A stretch of 64,000 nucleotides of DNA from JABCZZ01 sp964454545 (GTDB taxonomy: Bacteria; Pseudomonadota; Alphaproteobacteria; Rickettsiales; JABCZZ01): NCBI GenBank assembly GCA_964454545.1, contig CAYVTI010000004.1:26501-90500 (forward strand), read 5' to 3'. The translations under genes were made by a program, and so were the position numbers. Below the pieces are notes generated by a model, which saw only the letters and a list, made by a program, of their open reading frames with translations, searched no databases and was not told where the DNA came from. Shown here in pieces: positions 8,635-17,264 of the stretch. Within the stretch, counting starts at the first letter, position 1. Every line of letters starts with the position of its first letter.

Positions 8635-9432
8635 CTATTTGACAGTAGCTGCTACTGCGGGATTCGCTTCTTGTTCTGCGCGGCGCTGCATTATTTTTTC
8701 TACATGCGTCATGGATTGTTTATCCGGCGTGACGGGCACAGGCTGAGCCTGCTGATCAGGTATGGGTATATCGGAAGCTGTCTGCATATCCGTTTTCTGC
8801 CCTGTTGCCTGATCAGTCATGGACTGCTGGGGCATCGGTGCGTCGGGAGCAGCCGGAACTGTCATATCCTGTGATTGCTGAGACGCCTGTTCCTGGGTAA
8901 TTTTATCACTAATACTGCCTGCAATCGACTGATACAGATCCTCAAGCTTCATATCCTTCAGCCTTACCTGAAAAATGTAGGAACCTTTGTCATTTGTAGG
9001 ATATGCAATGGCGAAATTATTGCCATTTAGGCCTGCCGTCTTATCCTGTACGTTCACAGCAGCATCAGCCTGTTCCTGCGCAGATTGCAACCCGCTATAT
9101 TTCTCTTTAATGACAGGCACCGTCCCAAGTCCATCCTGTACAAGCTGAATTACTTCATCATAACTCAGATTAGACGTTGGCATCACATCTATAACCAGTA
9201 AAGGTTCCGGTTTATGATCCCGGGTAAGCATGTCATTTTTTCTTTCAAGCGACCCGGCAGATTCTTTTATGTAAAAGCGTAACTTTCCTTCTGACAAGCC
9301 AGACAAATGTTCGCCAATAAATGCTTTTTTGAACTTATTATCCGCCACCTTACCCGCTGTCGTCAACTCTTTCTGAAGCGTGGACATCGTATCAGATTGT
9401 GCCGGGACATCATTCATCCGTTCGTCTGCCAT
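8635..9432 (-). CDS. Uncharacterised soluble protein with Q/P-rich tail
   Basis: Not recognised; 265 aa with no signal peptide or membrane segment. Residues 15-115 look mixed alpha/beta (KFKKAFIGEHLSGLSEGKL, PLLVIDVMP). Residues 120-180 contain NFAIAYPTNDKGSYIFQVR, and from about 180 the chain is low-complexity Q/P/A/D-rich. It ends HVEKIMQRRAEQEANPAV, resembling the tails of the orphans at 17265 and 38134. It sits downstream of hscB but has its own spacer and promoter-like region with TTATTACA repeats. A perfect inverted repeat (8626-8643) spans its stop codon and may act as a weak terminator. Confidence 0.75.
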   Translation of the reverse strand: MADERMNDVPAQSDTMSTLQKELTTAGKVADNKFKKAFIGEHLSGLSEGKLRFYIKESAGSLERKNDMLTRDHKPEPLLVIDVMPTSNLSYDEVIQLVQDGLGTVPVIKEKYSGLQSAQEQADAAVNVQDKTAGLNGNNFAIAYPTNDKGSYIFQVRLKDMKLEDLYQSIAGSISDKITQEQASQQSQDMTVPAAPDAPMPQQSMTDQATGQKTDMQTASDIPIPDQQAQPVPVTPDKQSMTHVEKIMQRRAEQEANPAVAATVK

Positions 9433-9466
9433 AAAAACCCTCTGGAAAAATTTGTTTCTCCTTAAT

Positions 9467-9501
9467 TTTATAGCACGAAATTATTACAGTATTATTACAA
9501 A
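9467..9501 (-). promoter_or_regulatory. Extended -10 promoter with tandem TTATTACA elements
   Basis: Upstream of the 8635-9432 orphan, the minus strand carries TGC-TATAAA, an extended -10, at 9467-9475. Just upstream are two direct copies of TTATTACA (plus-strand starts 9481 and 9492), 11 nt apart, one helical turn. No good -35 is visible, which would fit an activated promoter. The same octamer occurs twice, 22 nt apart, in front of the orphan at 38134-38799. Confidence 0.45.
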
Positions 9502-9518
9502 CCCTGATATTTCTTATA

Positions 9519-10031
9519 TCATTGTGAAATTATTTTCCTTTTCCCCAGGATCTCATCGGCCATTTTGTTAAGGTAACTCAGCCGCATGGCAAGTTCAGCC
9601 GCCTGAGAAAAATTTCTACTGCCAACGGCCTGCGAAATTTTAGCGATTACGTTCTCCTTCTCATGTGTATTTTGCGCTTCCAGTCTGCCCAGCTCTTCCT
9701 GGGTAGACGTTTCCGCAAGCTGTTCCCGCAGTTCCATAGTTTCCATGAGCAGTTCCTGCGAAGGCCTGGCGGAGTCGGCCATTCCGCTCAGAACCAATAG
9801 ATACTGTATGCGCTTCAGGGGCTGCCTGAGCGTTTCATAAGCAGTATTAATCGTCATGGACATGGAGATAGCCATCGTGCGCTCATAAGCACTTTTTCCT
9901 ATCATTCGGTCAGGATGGAACTGGCGTTGGACAAGAAAATAACGCTTCTCTAACTCGCTCAGGTCTATATCAAAAGAAGGGGGAAAACCGAATAACTCAA
10001 AGTAATTCTGCTGCTGGTTTCTGGCGGTCAT
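9519..10031 (-). CDS. hscB: Fe-S cluster co-chaperone HscB (J protein)
   Basis: J-domain co-chaperone that delivers IscU to HscA, 170 aa. The N-terminal J domain has NYFELFGFPPSFDID and the HPD motif in RQFHPDRM. The C-terminal three-helix IscU-binding domain follows (MELREQLAE, RLSYLNKMADEIL). Its start overlaps the iscA stop by 4 nt, so it is the fourth gene of the isc operon. The expected next genes, hscA and fdx, are not here: an unrelated orphan follows. Confidence 0.93.
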   Translation of the reverse strand: MTARNQQQNYFELFGFPPSFDIDLSELEKRYFLVQRQFHPDRMIGKSAYERTMAISMSMTINTAYETLRQPLKRIQYLLVLSGMADSARPSQELLMETMELREQLAETSTQEELGRLEAQNTHEKENVIAKISQAVGSRNFSQAAELAMRLSYLNKMADEILGKRKIISQ

Positions 10032-10360
10032 ACATGGAAAGACTCCCCGCAGCCGCAGCGTCCCTTCTCATTAGGATTGCGGAAGGTGAAACCGCTTTTC
10101 AGTTTCTCCTCCCTATAATCCATTTCCGTTCCAATAAGGAATATAACGGCTTTCGGGTCAATCAACACCTTGAACTCTCCGGCATCGACCACTTCATCAA
10201 ACTTCTCGATCTGATCCGCATATTCCACCGTATAGGAAAGACCAGAACAGCCTTTGCTGCGCACACCGACTTTTATACCTACGGACGGCTTGCCGCGCGC
10301 GTCAAGCAGCGCGCGTATGCGCTCGGAAGCGGCAGGGGTTATGGTAATCGGGCTTTTCAT
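10028..10360 (-). CDS. iscA: A-type Fe-S carrier IscA
   Basis: Fe-S cluster or iron carrier, 110 aa. The three ligand cysteines of the A-type family are present: Cys38 (KGCSGL) and Cys102/Cys104 (RCGCGESF near the C-terminus). It lies between iscU and hscB, with a 4-nt overlap to hscB and a 5-nt gap from iscU. A second A-type protein, called erpA here, is encoded at 40638-40976. Confidence 0.93.
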   Translation of the reverse strand: MKSPITITPAASERIRALLDARGKPSVGIKVGVRSKGCSGLSYTVEYADQIEKFDEVVDAGEFKVLIDPKAVIFLIGTEMDYREEKLKSGFTFRNPNEKGRCGCGESFHV

Positions 10361-10365
10361 ACGTC

Positions 10366-10761
10366 TCAGGCAGCGTTTTCTTTTATGTTCTTCTTCCGGT
10401 AATCTTCAATGGCCGCCTTAATCGCGTCTTCTGCCAGAACTGAGCAATGAATTTTTACCGGAGGCAGGGAAAGATGCTCAGCAATCTCATTATTCTTAAG
10501 CTTCATGGCTTCATCAATCGATTTGCCTTTGACCCATTCGGTCACCAGCGAGCTTGAGGCAATCGCAGATCCGCAACCAAATGTCTTGAACTTTGCATCC
10601 TCAATAACGCCCGCAGCATTTACCTTTATCTGCAGCTTCATCACGTCGCCGCAAGCCGGCGCGCCGACGAGGCCGGTGCCAACGCTCATGTCATTCTTAT
10701 CCATCGACCCGACGTTACGCGGATTTTCGTAGTGGTCTACTACCTTTTCACTGTATGCCAT
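10366..10761 (-). CDS. iscU: Fe-S cluster scaffold IscU
   Basis: Scaffold on which [2Fe-2S] clusters are built, 131 aa. Cluster ligands Cys37 (PACGD, with Asp39), Cys63 (FGCGSA) and Cys106 (IHCSV) are all present. The HscA recognition motif LPPVK is intact at residues 99-103, so the protein still looks adapted to an HscA/HscB system although hscA is not in this window. It is separated from iscS by an 88-nt spacer filled with heptad repeats. Confidence 0.95.
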   Translation of the reverse strand: MAYSEKVVDHYENPRNVGSMDKNDMSVGTGLVGAPACGDVMKLQIKVNAAGVIEDAKFKTFGCGSAIASSSLVTEWVKGKSIDEAMKLKNNEIAEHLSLPPVKIHCSVLAEDAIKAAIEDYRKKNIKENAA

Positions 10762-10782
10762 TGTTTTTCTCCTTACACTTCT

Positions 10783-10817
10783 GTGGCCCGTGACTTGTGA
10801 TCAGTGGCCTGTAATTT
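10783..10817. repeat. Five-unit heptad repeat between iscS and iscU
   Basis: Exact 7-nt phasing: GTGGCCC, GTGACTT, GTGATCA, GTGGCCT, GTAATTT. Every unit begins with GT. The unit GTGGCCC recurs at 37164-37170 next to GTTACCC. Being inside the isc operon, it is likely transcribed. Confidence 0.6.
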
Positions 10818-10849
10818 ATTGTTAAGACTTTTCTGTAATCCTGGCCACT

Positions 10850-12079
10850 TCAATGTCCCGCCCACTCAATCTTGTTGATATCAACGCCTTCCTGCACCAT
10901 TTCCCAGAGCGGACTCATCTCACGGAGGCGGCTTATGCTGCTCTTTACAAGATTGATAGCGAAGTCGATCTCCTCCTCCGTAGTAAAGCGCCCGATACCG
11001 AAGCGGATGGATGTATGGGCAAGCTCCTCATTCACCCCCAGCGCACGCAGTACATAAGAGGGTTCAAGCGAAGCAGACGTGCACGCGGAACCGGATGAAA
11101 CCGCTAGATCCTTAATCGCCATGATCATGGATTCGCCTTCGATATAGGCGAAGCTCAGGTTGATATTACCAGGATAACGCTGCTCGCGGTCACCGTTCAG
11201 ATATACATCCGGTATTTCCTCCATAATCGCTTTCAGGAATTTGTTACTCAGGCGGCGGATATGCTCGTTATCGCTCCCCATTTCCGTTTTCGCGATTGCC
11301 GCCGCTTCACCCAACCCTACGCACAACGGCGCAGGCAGCGTGCCGGAACGCATGCCACGCTCCTGCCCGCCTCCGGAAATGATCGGTTCAAGCCTTACGC
11401 GCGGGCGGCGGCGCACATAAAGAGCGCCGATGCCCTTGGGCCCATATATCTTATGGCCGGATATGCTCATGAGGTCGATATTCATCGCCTCCACATCCAG
11501 CGGGATCTTCCCGAAAGCCTGCGCAGCATCCGTATGGAAGAATACTCCCTTATCACGGCATATCCTGCCAATCTCGGCGAGCGGCTGGATAACGCCTATT
11601 TCATTATTTACCGCCATGACGGAAACAAGCACGGTTGAATCCTTAATCGCGTCACGCAGTACATTTAAATCAATAACGCCATTTTTCTGTACCGGCAGGT
11701 AAGTGACTTCAAATCCTTCCTGTTCAAGGTGGCGGCATGAATCGAGTACGCATTTATGCTCGGTTACTACCGTAACGATATGATTTTTCCGGTCCTTATA
11801 AAAATGGGCAACGCCCTTGAGCGCCAGGTTATTCGACTCCGTCGCGCCGGAAGTGAATATGATTTCTTTTTCACTGGTATTAATAAGCGAAGCCACCTGG
11901 CCACGGGCAATATTCACAGCTTCCTCGGATTCCCAGCCATAGGCATGGCTGCGGGAATGCGGGTTGCCGAATTTTTCGGTAAAATACGGCAGCATTTTCG
12001 CAACTACGCGGCTATCCATAGGCGTTGTCGCCTGATAGTCCATATAGACCGGAAATGTTAATTTATTTTTGTTTTCCAT
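10850..12079 (-). CDS. iscS: Cysteine desulfurase IscS
   Basis: PLP enzyme that takes sulfur from cysteine and passes it to IscU, 409 aa. Recognised by YMDYQATTPMDSRVV near the N-terminus, FGNPHSRSH, the PLP-lysine region SISGHKIYGPKGIGALYV, and the mobile active-site loop SSGSACTSASLEPS. It is the first gene of iscS-iscU-iscA-hscB. There is no iscR directly upstream, but the promoter carries a strong match to a type-1 IscR box. Confidence 0.96.
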   Translation of the reverse strand: MENKNKLTFPVYMDYQATTPMDSRVVAKMLPYFTEKFGNPHSRSHAYGWESEEAVNIARGQVASLINTSEKEIIFTSGATESNNLALKGVAHFYKDRKNHIVTVVTEHKCVLDSCRHLEQEGFEVTYLPVQKNGVIDLNVLRDAIKDSTVLVSVMAVNNEIGVIQPLAEIGRICRDKGVFFHTDAAQAFGKIPLDVEAMNIDLMSISGHKIYGPKGIGALYVRRRPRVRLEPIISGGGQERGMRSGTLPAPLCVGLGEAAAIAKTEMGSDNEHIRRLSNKFLKAIMEEIPDVYLNGDREQRYPGNINLSFAYIEGESMIMAIKDLAVSSGSACTSASLEPSYVLRALGVNEELAHTSIRFGIGRFTTEEEIDFAINLVKSSISRLREMSPLWEMVQEGVDINKIEWAGH

Positions 12080-12110
12080 TGGTTTATTTCCACCCTACAT
12101 GAATTGTATT

Positions 12111-12135
12111 ATAACCAAGTAATTTAGTCAACTAT
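12111..12135 (-). promoter_or_regulatory. Type-1 IscR-like operator over the isc promoter
   Basis: Read on the minus strand, this 25-nt site begins ATAGTTGACTAAATTA. It matches the published type-1 IscR consensus (ATASYYGACTRWWWYAGTCRRSTAT) at 22 of 25 positions. A TATAAT -10 hexamer (12108-12113) overlaps its downstream edge, so a bound regulator would block polymerase. The site is about 30 nt upstream of the iscS start. In alphaproteobacteria the regulator could be IscR or another Rrf2 protein. Confidence 0.7.
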
Positions 12136-12219
12136 TATGGATAAGCTTGACCGGCATTGCAAAAACGGCTGTTTTATGACATATACGACCTGATTATGCA
12201 ATTCTTATCAATGGAATAT

Positions 12220-12531
12220 ATGAAATATAATAGCTTAGCCGTCCTAAGTTTTTCAGCGTTTTTAACACTGGCTGGATGCATAGATATTACCGAAGTGCAG
12301 AAAGACTACGTTGCAGACCGCGATTATTGCAATCAAAAGTCGAAAGATGTACTGCGTACCTATTTTTCCCACTGTTCCAATACCACCAATGAAAAAGACA
12401 AGACAAACGTTACTAACGAAACTTTCTGCGAATGCATGAAGGATCACGGATGGAGAACGGCACGGGCACTTAACCCGCCTTACCCGGAATGCCCCAAGCC
12501 GCCGGGCTCAATAGACACAAAATCCAAATAA
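12220..12531 (+). CDS. Small cysteine-containing lipoprotein
   Basis: The ATG at 12220 gives a typical lipoprotein signal, MKYNSLAVLSFSAFLTLAGC, with the lipidated Cys at residue 20; the frame stays open upstream to 12157, but those codons do not improve the signal. The mature part of about 84 residues is hydrophilic and has five further cysteines (YCNQ, SHCSN, FCECM, PECP), so disulfides are likely in the periplasm. It ends just before hisE. Family not recognised. Confidence 0.65.
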   Translation: MKYNSLAVLSFSAFLTLAGCIDITEVQKDYVADRDYCNQKSKDVLRTYFSHCSNTTNEKDKTNVTNETFCECMKDHGWRTARALNPPYPECPKPPGSIDTKSK

Positions 12532-12535
12532 TATT

Positions 12536-12862
12536 ATGATCGACGTTATAAACCGTATTTATCAGACCATCGTCGCGCGGAAAAACGCAAATCCCCAATC
12601 TTCTTATGTCGCCAGCCTGTTCGCCAGGGGAAATAAAAAGATCGCACAGAAAATCGGCGAGGAAGCGACGGAAGTCGTGCTTGCATCCGCAGGCGGTGAC
12701 AGAAAAGAAATCATCCATGAAAGCGCCGACCTGGTATTTCATCTGATGGCGCTCTGGGTGACCTACGGCATTACGCCGGATGAAATTGGCGCCGAACTTG
12801 TAAGGCGCGAAGGCGTACCGGGCCTGGAAGAAAAGGCCAAAAGGGTTAAATCAGATATCTGA
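12536..12862 (+). CDS. hisE: Phosphoribosyl-ATP pyrophosphatase
   Basis: Second step of histidine biosynthesis, hydrolysing phosphoribosyl-ATP to phosphoribosyl-AMP, 108 aa. MazG-like helices carry the family signature: SSYVASLFARGNKKIAQKI, GEEATEVV and HESADLVFHLMALW. It stands apart from other his genes, whereas hisE often follows hisF in alphaproteobacteria. It lies 4 nt after the lipoprotein gene. A short inverted repeat, GTAAAT/ATTTAC, follows the stop. Confidence 0.93.
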   Translation: MIDVINRIYQTIVARKNANPQSSYVASLFARGNKKIAQKIGEEATEVVLASAGGDRKEIIHESADLVFHLMALWVTYGITPDEIGAELVRREGVPGLEEKAKRVKSDI

Positions 12863-12952
12863 AATAAGTAAATCTTGATTTACCGGGCCTGACATGACAG
12901 GTTATCTTTCCTAGGTGGTTTGAAATCAAACAATGTGGGTACGTGATAACAT

Positions 12953-14074
12953 ATGGGATTGTTGCGTCTTTTCCTTGCTATCGAAGTATTCATAAAGCAT
13001 TTTGCATATATAAAACAATATGATGCAATTATATCAGGCGAACTTGCGGTAAGGATATTTTATCTCCTGTCCGGATTTTATATTCAGCTTATTATTTCTC
13101 AATATGACTCACAGCAACGGTGGAAAACGAAATTTTACCTGAGCAGACTCTTTCGGCTATTTCCCACTTACTATTTAATACTCATACTTGCCATATGGTT
13201 TTACGGCACAAGCTGTAACGTACACTGCACAAGCATGGTAATAAATAATTCTGTCGGCGCATTGCTGTTTTATTACCTGTCAAACCTGTTCATCTTTGGG
13301 CAAGATATCGGGAAGTTCATGGTATACCATTTCACGACCGGAACCTTCTCCTTTGATTCTGGACATCCTATAGCGCTCTACTGGGTTCGCAATATGAACT
13401 TTGTTGCTCCAGCATGGTCTATTGCGGTTGAAATGAGTTTTTATCTCATTGCCCCCTTTATTCTTAAAAGACGTTCCCTTGATCTGGCAGCCATTGCAGC
13501 CATATCATTCTTTATAAAAATATTCCTGATTATACACGGCTATAATAACCGGGATAACTGGTATAATGATTTCTTCCCTGCTGAAATTCATACGTTCCTG
13601 CTCGGCGCCCTTGCAACACGAATTGCCTGCAATAGCGACAGGATGAGGAAGTCAGGAAAATATCTGCTATGCATTGGCATGGCGTTCTTTTCCGCATACC
13701 TGATGAACAGGTATAAAGTGATTCTTTATGATGGTGATGAATTACTGATAATAAGCATCTGCTGCTTTATCCCCTTTATCTTCCAAGTCACAAAAGGCAA
13801 TCGTTTGGACAGAGTTATAGGAGAAATGTCATATCCACTGTATCTGAATCATATTCTGGTAATAAATTTCTTGGAAAGGTATATTAGCGATTCGTCTGAG
13901 CTCTTCCATCTGAGCATTCTTGCATCCTGCATGCTAAGTATCGCCATAGTGTTGCTGATAGAGGAACCCATAACGAAATTCCGGCACAGGATGTTCCGCT
14001 CTCGCCATGAGCCGATACCGCTTGCCCAAAACAACCAGCCTGATATATTACGCGCATCCATGAACCTGCAATAG
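12953..14074 (+). CDS. Acyltransferase family 3 membrane protein (OafA/YrhL-like)
   Basis: Integral-membrane O-acyltransferase, 373 aa with about ten hydrophobic segments. Family marks: FLAIEVFIKH near the N-terminus (the catalytic-type His region of acyl_transf_3), AVRIFYLLSGFYI, the Arg-rich loop KFYLSRLFRLFPTYY, and PAWSIAVEMSFYLIAPF. Such enzymes acetylate surface polysaccharides; the substrate here is unknown. The gene is clearly AT-richer than its neighbours and not flanked by polysaccharide genes, which would fit acquisition by transfer. Confidence 0.85.
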   Translation: MGLLRLFLAIEVFIKHFAYIKQYDAIISGELAVRIFYLLSGFYIQLIISQYDSQQRWKTKFYLSRLFRLFPTYYLILILAIWFYGTSCNVHCTSMVINNSVGALLFYYLSNLFIFGQDIGKFMVYHFTTGTFSFDSGHPIALYWVRNMNFVAPAWSIAVEMSFYLIAPFILKRRSLDLAAIAAISFFIKIFLIIHGYNNRDNWYNDFFPAEIHTFLLGALATRIACNSDRMRKSGKYLLCIGMAFFSAYLMNRYKVILYDGDELLIISICCFIPFIFQVTKGNRLDRVIGEMSYPLYLNHILVINFLERYISDSSELFHLSILASCMLSIAIVLLIEEPITKFRHRMFRSRHEPIPLAQNNQPDILRASMNLQ

Positions 14075-14086
14075 CAAAGGCATCAC

Positions 14087-15838
14087 ATGCGTAAATTGAC
14101 CGCTATCCTGTTTTTTCTTCTCTTTGTCATAGGGAGCGTCCATACTTACTACTGGTATAAAAAAGCGGATGAGTTCAGGAGCGCGCTTGAGCAATATATT
14201 GCCCAGGTTAACGAACAGGAAAAGCAGTTCAGCCCAGATACGACATTCATACATTATGATTCAATAATGATATCCGGTTATCCTTTCATGATGCAGCTCG
14301 ACGTCATGAAACCGGTCATTACCTTGCCCGTTTCTGCCATAGCGAAGAAGTCAGTTCTGAATACTCTTAATAATATTAACAATACGGTTACTCCTCCTGC
14401 AGGCAAGGCTCAAAATAATGTCGTTATCGAGCTTACCTATAACGACAAGATATCGATCGCGGGTAATATAACCGCTAATGACTTTTACCTGATTGCTTCG
14501 GGAGACAGCACCATAAAACCTATCATCAATAACGTACCCAGCAATATCATCAACAGCACATCGTCCTCTCCCCTAACCTGCCATCTCGGGATTTACAATG
14601 CCGACAACCTGCCGTGGAACATACCCGCGTCATTTGCTGATATGCAATCTCTTCTTACCGCATTGCGTTCCGTAGATTGCCATATATCCGGAGTTGTCAG
14701 CAAAGCCGCCAAATCCGATGACGTCATTTCCTCCCTGGATGATTTTTATATATCCGCCACCAGCGCCCCGGAAAATCCCGGCCAGCAGAAAATCTCTTTC
14801 AAGTCGGGCATAAAGAATGCGAAGGCGACATCGGCTTACGACGACATCGCTAATTTCTACCTGCAGTTATTTTATGAAATTGCCCAGGTTCCGCAGGACA
14901 AGCGTGAAGCCAACCTTAACTTCTCCCAGTACGGTGAACAGAACAGTGCCGTCGATATAAGCTATGAAGGGCCGATTGACCGGCAGTCGCTGCTGGATCC
15001 GTCCGTGAACATCAGGTTCGACGTCAATGCGCTTAATTCGAATAACGCGTTATACCAATCCTCGGCGGAAACTCATATATCGAGTCTCATAGAAGGTAAC
15101 GACCGCAATTCCTCCATTGTCGCTCATATGGCGCTTGAAGCGAATGAACAGTATGAGCGCCTGGTGATAAAACAGCTTGCAGACATGTTCAGCGAGATAG
15201 TGAAGAATCCGGCCGCCAACGCTCCTTTTGCCACGCTGGTTGCCGCTAACGTGAATCCGCAGGAACTGGCCACCGCGATTGTACCAAAATTTCATACTAT
15301 CGGTAAAGTGAGCTTTGACGCCGATATCAAGATCAAAGGCAGCAAGGATAAAAACATGCTGGATACGGACAGCATCGCTATAAATGCATTCGATCTGGTC
15401 ACTAACAAATACGGGATGAAAATTGCAGGAAGCGGCAAAAATAACGCCGGAAGAATTCCTGTCGGCGATTTGATTGCCAAATGCATCGTATGCGATGCCA
15501 TGCTTGAGGATGTAGGCGAGTATGCCATGGGCATTGACAGCATATTGGCGAGAACAAGGGCAGGCCAGGCCATGTATGTAACACGGCAGCTGATCGACGG
15601 CATCAAGCAGTTCATGCATGCGATAGATGAAAATACGGCAGGCAAGGATCCAAAGGATATATACGTTCATTTCGTTACGGATGATAAAGGCAGGATAACC
15701 GTAAGCGGCAAAGAGCTTATGGAAGTTATCGGCCTGTTCGGAACGAACGTGCAGCAAAAATTGCAACAACAGCCGCAACCACCACAGGTGCAATCGCAAC
15801 CCGTAACTCCACCCGTGCCGGTGCCGCCAGCGAAGTAG
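14087..15838 (+). CDS. Large membrane-anchored periplasmic protein, possibly DUF2125/DUF945-like
   Basis: 583 aa with an N-terminal anchor (residues 4-24, LTAILFFLLFVIGSVHTYYWY), then a long extracytoplasmic region and a P/Q-rich tail (QQQPQPPQVQSQP). The early motif IHYDSIMISGYPFMMQLDV resembles the SGYPF pattern of alphaproteobacterial DUF2125 proteins, and the repeated beta-rich segments recall AsmA/DUF945 proteins, but the assignment is tentative. An AAAGG ribosome-binding site precedes the ATG. It lies 12 nt after the acyltransferase gene and 24 nt before pabB. Confidence 0.6.
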   Translation: MRKLTAILFFLLFVIGSVHTYYWYKKADEFRSALEQYIAQVNEQEKQFSPDTTFIHYDSIMISGYPFMMQLDVMKPVITLPVSAIAKKSVLNTLNNINNTVTPPAGKAQNNVVIELTYNDKISIAGNITANDFYLIASGDSTIKPIINNVPSNIINSTSSSPLTCHLGIYNADNLPWNIPASFADMQSLLTALRSVDCHISGVVSKAAKSDDVISSLDDFYISATSAPENPGQQKISFKSGIKNAKATSAYDDIANFYLQLFYEIAQVPQDKREANLNFSQYGEQNSAVDISYEGPIDRQSLLDPSVNIRFDVNALNSNNALYQSSAETHISSLIEGNDRNSSIVAHMALEANEQYERLVIKQLADMFSEIVKNPAANAPFATLVAANVNPQELATAIVPKFHTIGKVSFDADIKIKGSKDKNMLDTDSIAINAFDLVTNKYGMKIAGSGKNNAGRIPVGDLIAKCIVCDAMLEDVGEYAMGIDSILARTRAGQAMYVTRQLIDGIKQFMHAIDENTAGKDPKDIYVHFVTDDKGRITVSGKELMEVIGLFGTNVQQKLQQQPQPPQVQSQPVTPPVPVPPAK

Positions 15839-15862
15839 GTTCGGCTGATATCTTTTGGCTGT

Positions 15863-17155
15863 ATGACTGAGTACGTAGTAGAAACATTGCCCTGGATATC
15901 ACCGCTTGCAGCGATCGCACAAATCGCAAAAAACGAAAAATACTTCGTACTACTACATTCAGGCCAGCAATATGGAAATGCAGGGCGTTATTCTTATCTT
16001 GCGATGCATCCTATTGATATTATTTCAGGAAATGCTTTTTCTGTTCTGGATAGATTGACTGAAAACCTTCCGTTGTTCGATAATGCATGGTTCGGGTATC
16101 TGGGGTACGAGTTGCTGCATGATATCGAGAACATAACATATGAAAGGGAAAGCCATATTTCGCTGCCACCCCTGTGGTTCGCAAAATTCGGCCTCATTTT
16201 AGTTTTTGACCATCAGAACAAGACTGTCATGTCATACCGAAAGCAGGAAATAAAACTACCTGTATGGCGCCATGCTTCCATATCCGGTGAGGTACCGGTT
16301 GTTGAATCATTATCGTCCCCCATGTCGCGTGATGCATATCTGGCAGCGGTAGAAAAAACGATAGAAGCCATAAGGCGCGGGGATTTTTACCAGGCTAATA
16401 TCACGCGCAAATTCACCGGTATATTTGCATCCGCTCCTGAACCTTTTGCCATATTCTGCAAATTATGTGAAACCAGCCCTTCCGCCTATAGCGCGTTTAT
16501 CCGCATGGATAACTCAGCTATCATTTCCTCCAGCCCAGAATGCTTTCTGAGAATCGACAGTAAAGGGAATATGGAATCACGTCCGATAAAAGGCACTGCG
16601 CCGCGTTTTGCCGACAGTAGAAAAGATGAAGCTTCGCGTGCATCGCTTGAGAGAAGCGAAAAGGACAAAGCCGAAAACATGATGATTGTCGATCTCATGC
16701 GCAACGATTTTGCACGCAGCTGCGTTGCCGGAAGCGTGAAAGTGGAGAAGTTATTTGAAGTATCTTCCTATGCTACGGTGCATCACATGATCTCCACCAT
16801 TACCGGGAAGAAACGCGAAGATGTTTCAACGCTCAAAACAGTAAAAAACTGTTTTCCGCCCGGCTCCATGACCGGCGCGCCCAAAGTCCGGGCAATGCAA
16901 TGGTGCATGGACAAGGAAAAGATACAGCGAGGGGTTTATAGTGGCGCGCTTGGCTGGTTCGGCGGTGACGGCTCTTGCGATTTATCGGTCGTCATACGCA
17001 CGCTGGTTATACAGGGACGCTGTTTTGAATTTCAGGTCGGCGGCGGTATTGTCGCGGATTCGGATCCGGAAAAGGAACGGCAGGAAACCATTACCAAAGC
17101 CCGTGGCATCATGGCGGCTCTCGGCCTTGATCTGCAACGGCTGGAAAAACTGTAA
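15863..17155 (+). CDS. pabB: Aminodeoxychorismate synthase component I
   Basis: Chorismate-utilising enzyme making 4-amino-4-deoxychorismate for p-aminobenzoate and folate, 430 aa. The catalytic domain contains FYQANITRKF, SSSPECFL, RPIKGTAPRF, MIVDLMRNDFAR, FPPGSMTGAPKVRAM and GVYSGALGWF. The Lys in PIKGT separates PabB from TrpE, which has PIAGT. No amidotransferase (pabA) or lyase (pabC) is nearby. Confidence 0.92.
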   Translation: MTEYVVETLPWISPLAAIAQIAKNEKYFVLLHSGQQYGNAGRYSYLAMHPIDIISGNAFSVLDRLTENLPLFDNAWFGYLGYELLHDIENITYERESHISLPPLWFAKFGLILVFDHQNKTVMSYRKQEIKLPVWRHASISGEVPVVESLSSPMSRDAYLAAVEKTIEAIRRGDFYQANITRKFTGIFASAPEPFAIFCKLCETSPSAYSAFIRMDNSAIISSSPECFLRIDSKGNMESRPIKGTAPRFADSRKDEASRASLERSEKDKAENMMIVDLMRNDFARSCVAGSVKVEKLFEVSSYATVHHMISTITGKKREDVSTLKTVKNCFPPGSMTGAPKVRAMQWCMDKEKIQRGVYSGALGWFGGDGSCDLSVVIRTLVIQGRCFEFQVGGGIVADSDPEKERQETITKARGIMAALGLDLQRLEKL

Positions 17156-17264
17156 CAATCTAAGAAATAATTGCTTTTGTCACAAAATCTTCACAATTCT
17201 GCCCTATATTATACCCCTATAAAATAATACAATAACAGCGTGGTCATTAACAGGGAGATGGGAC

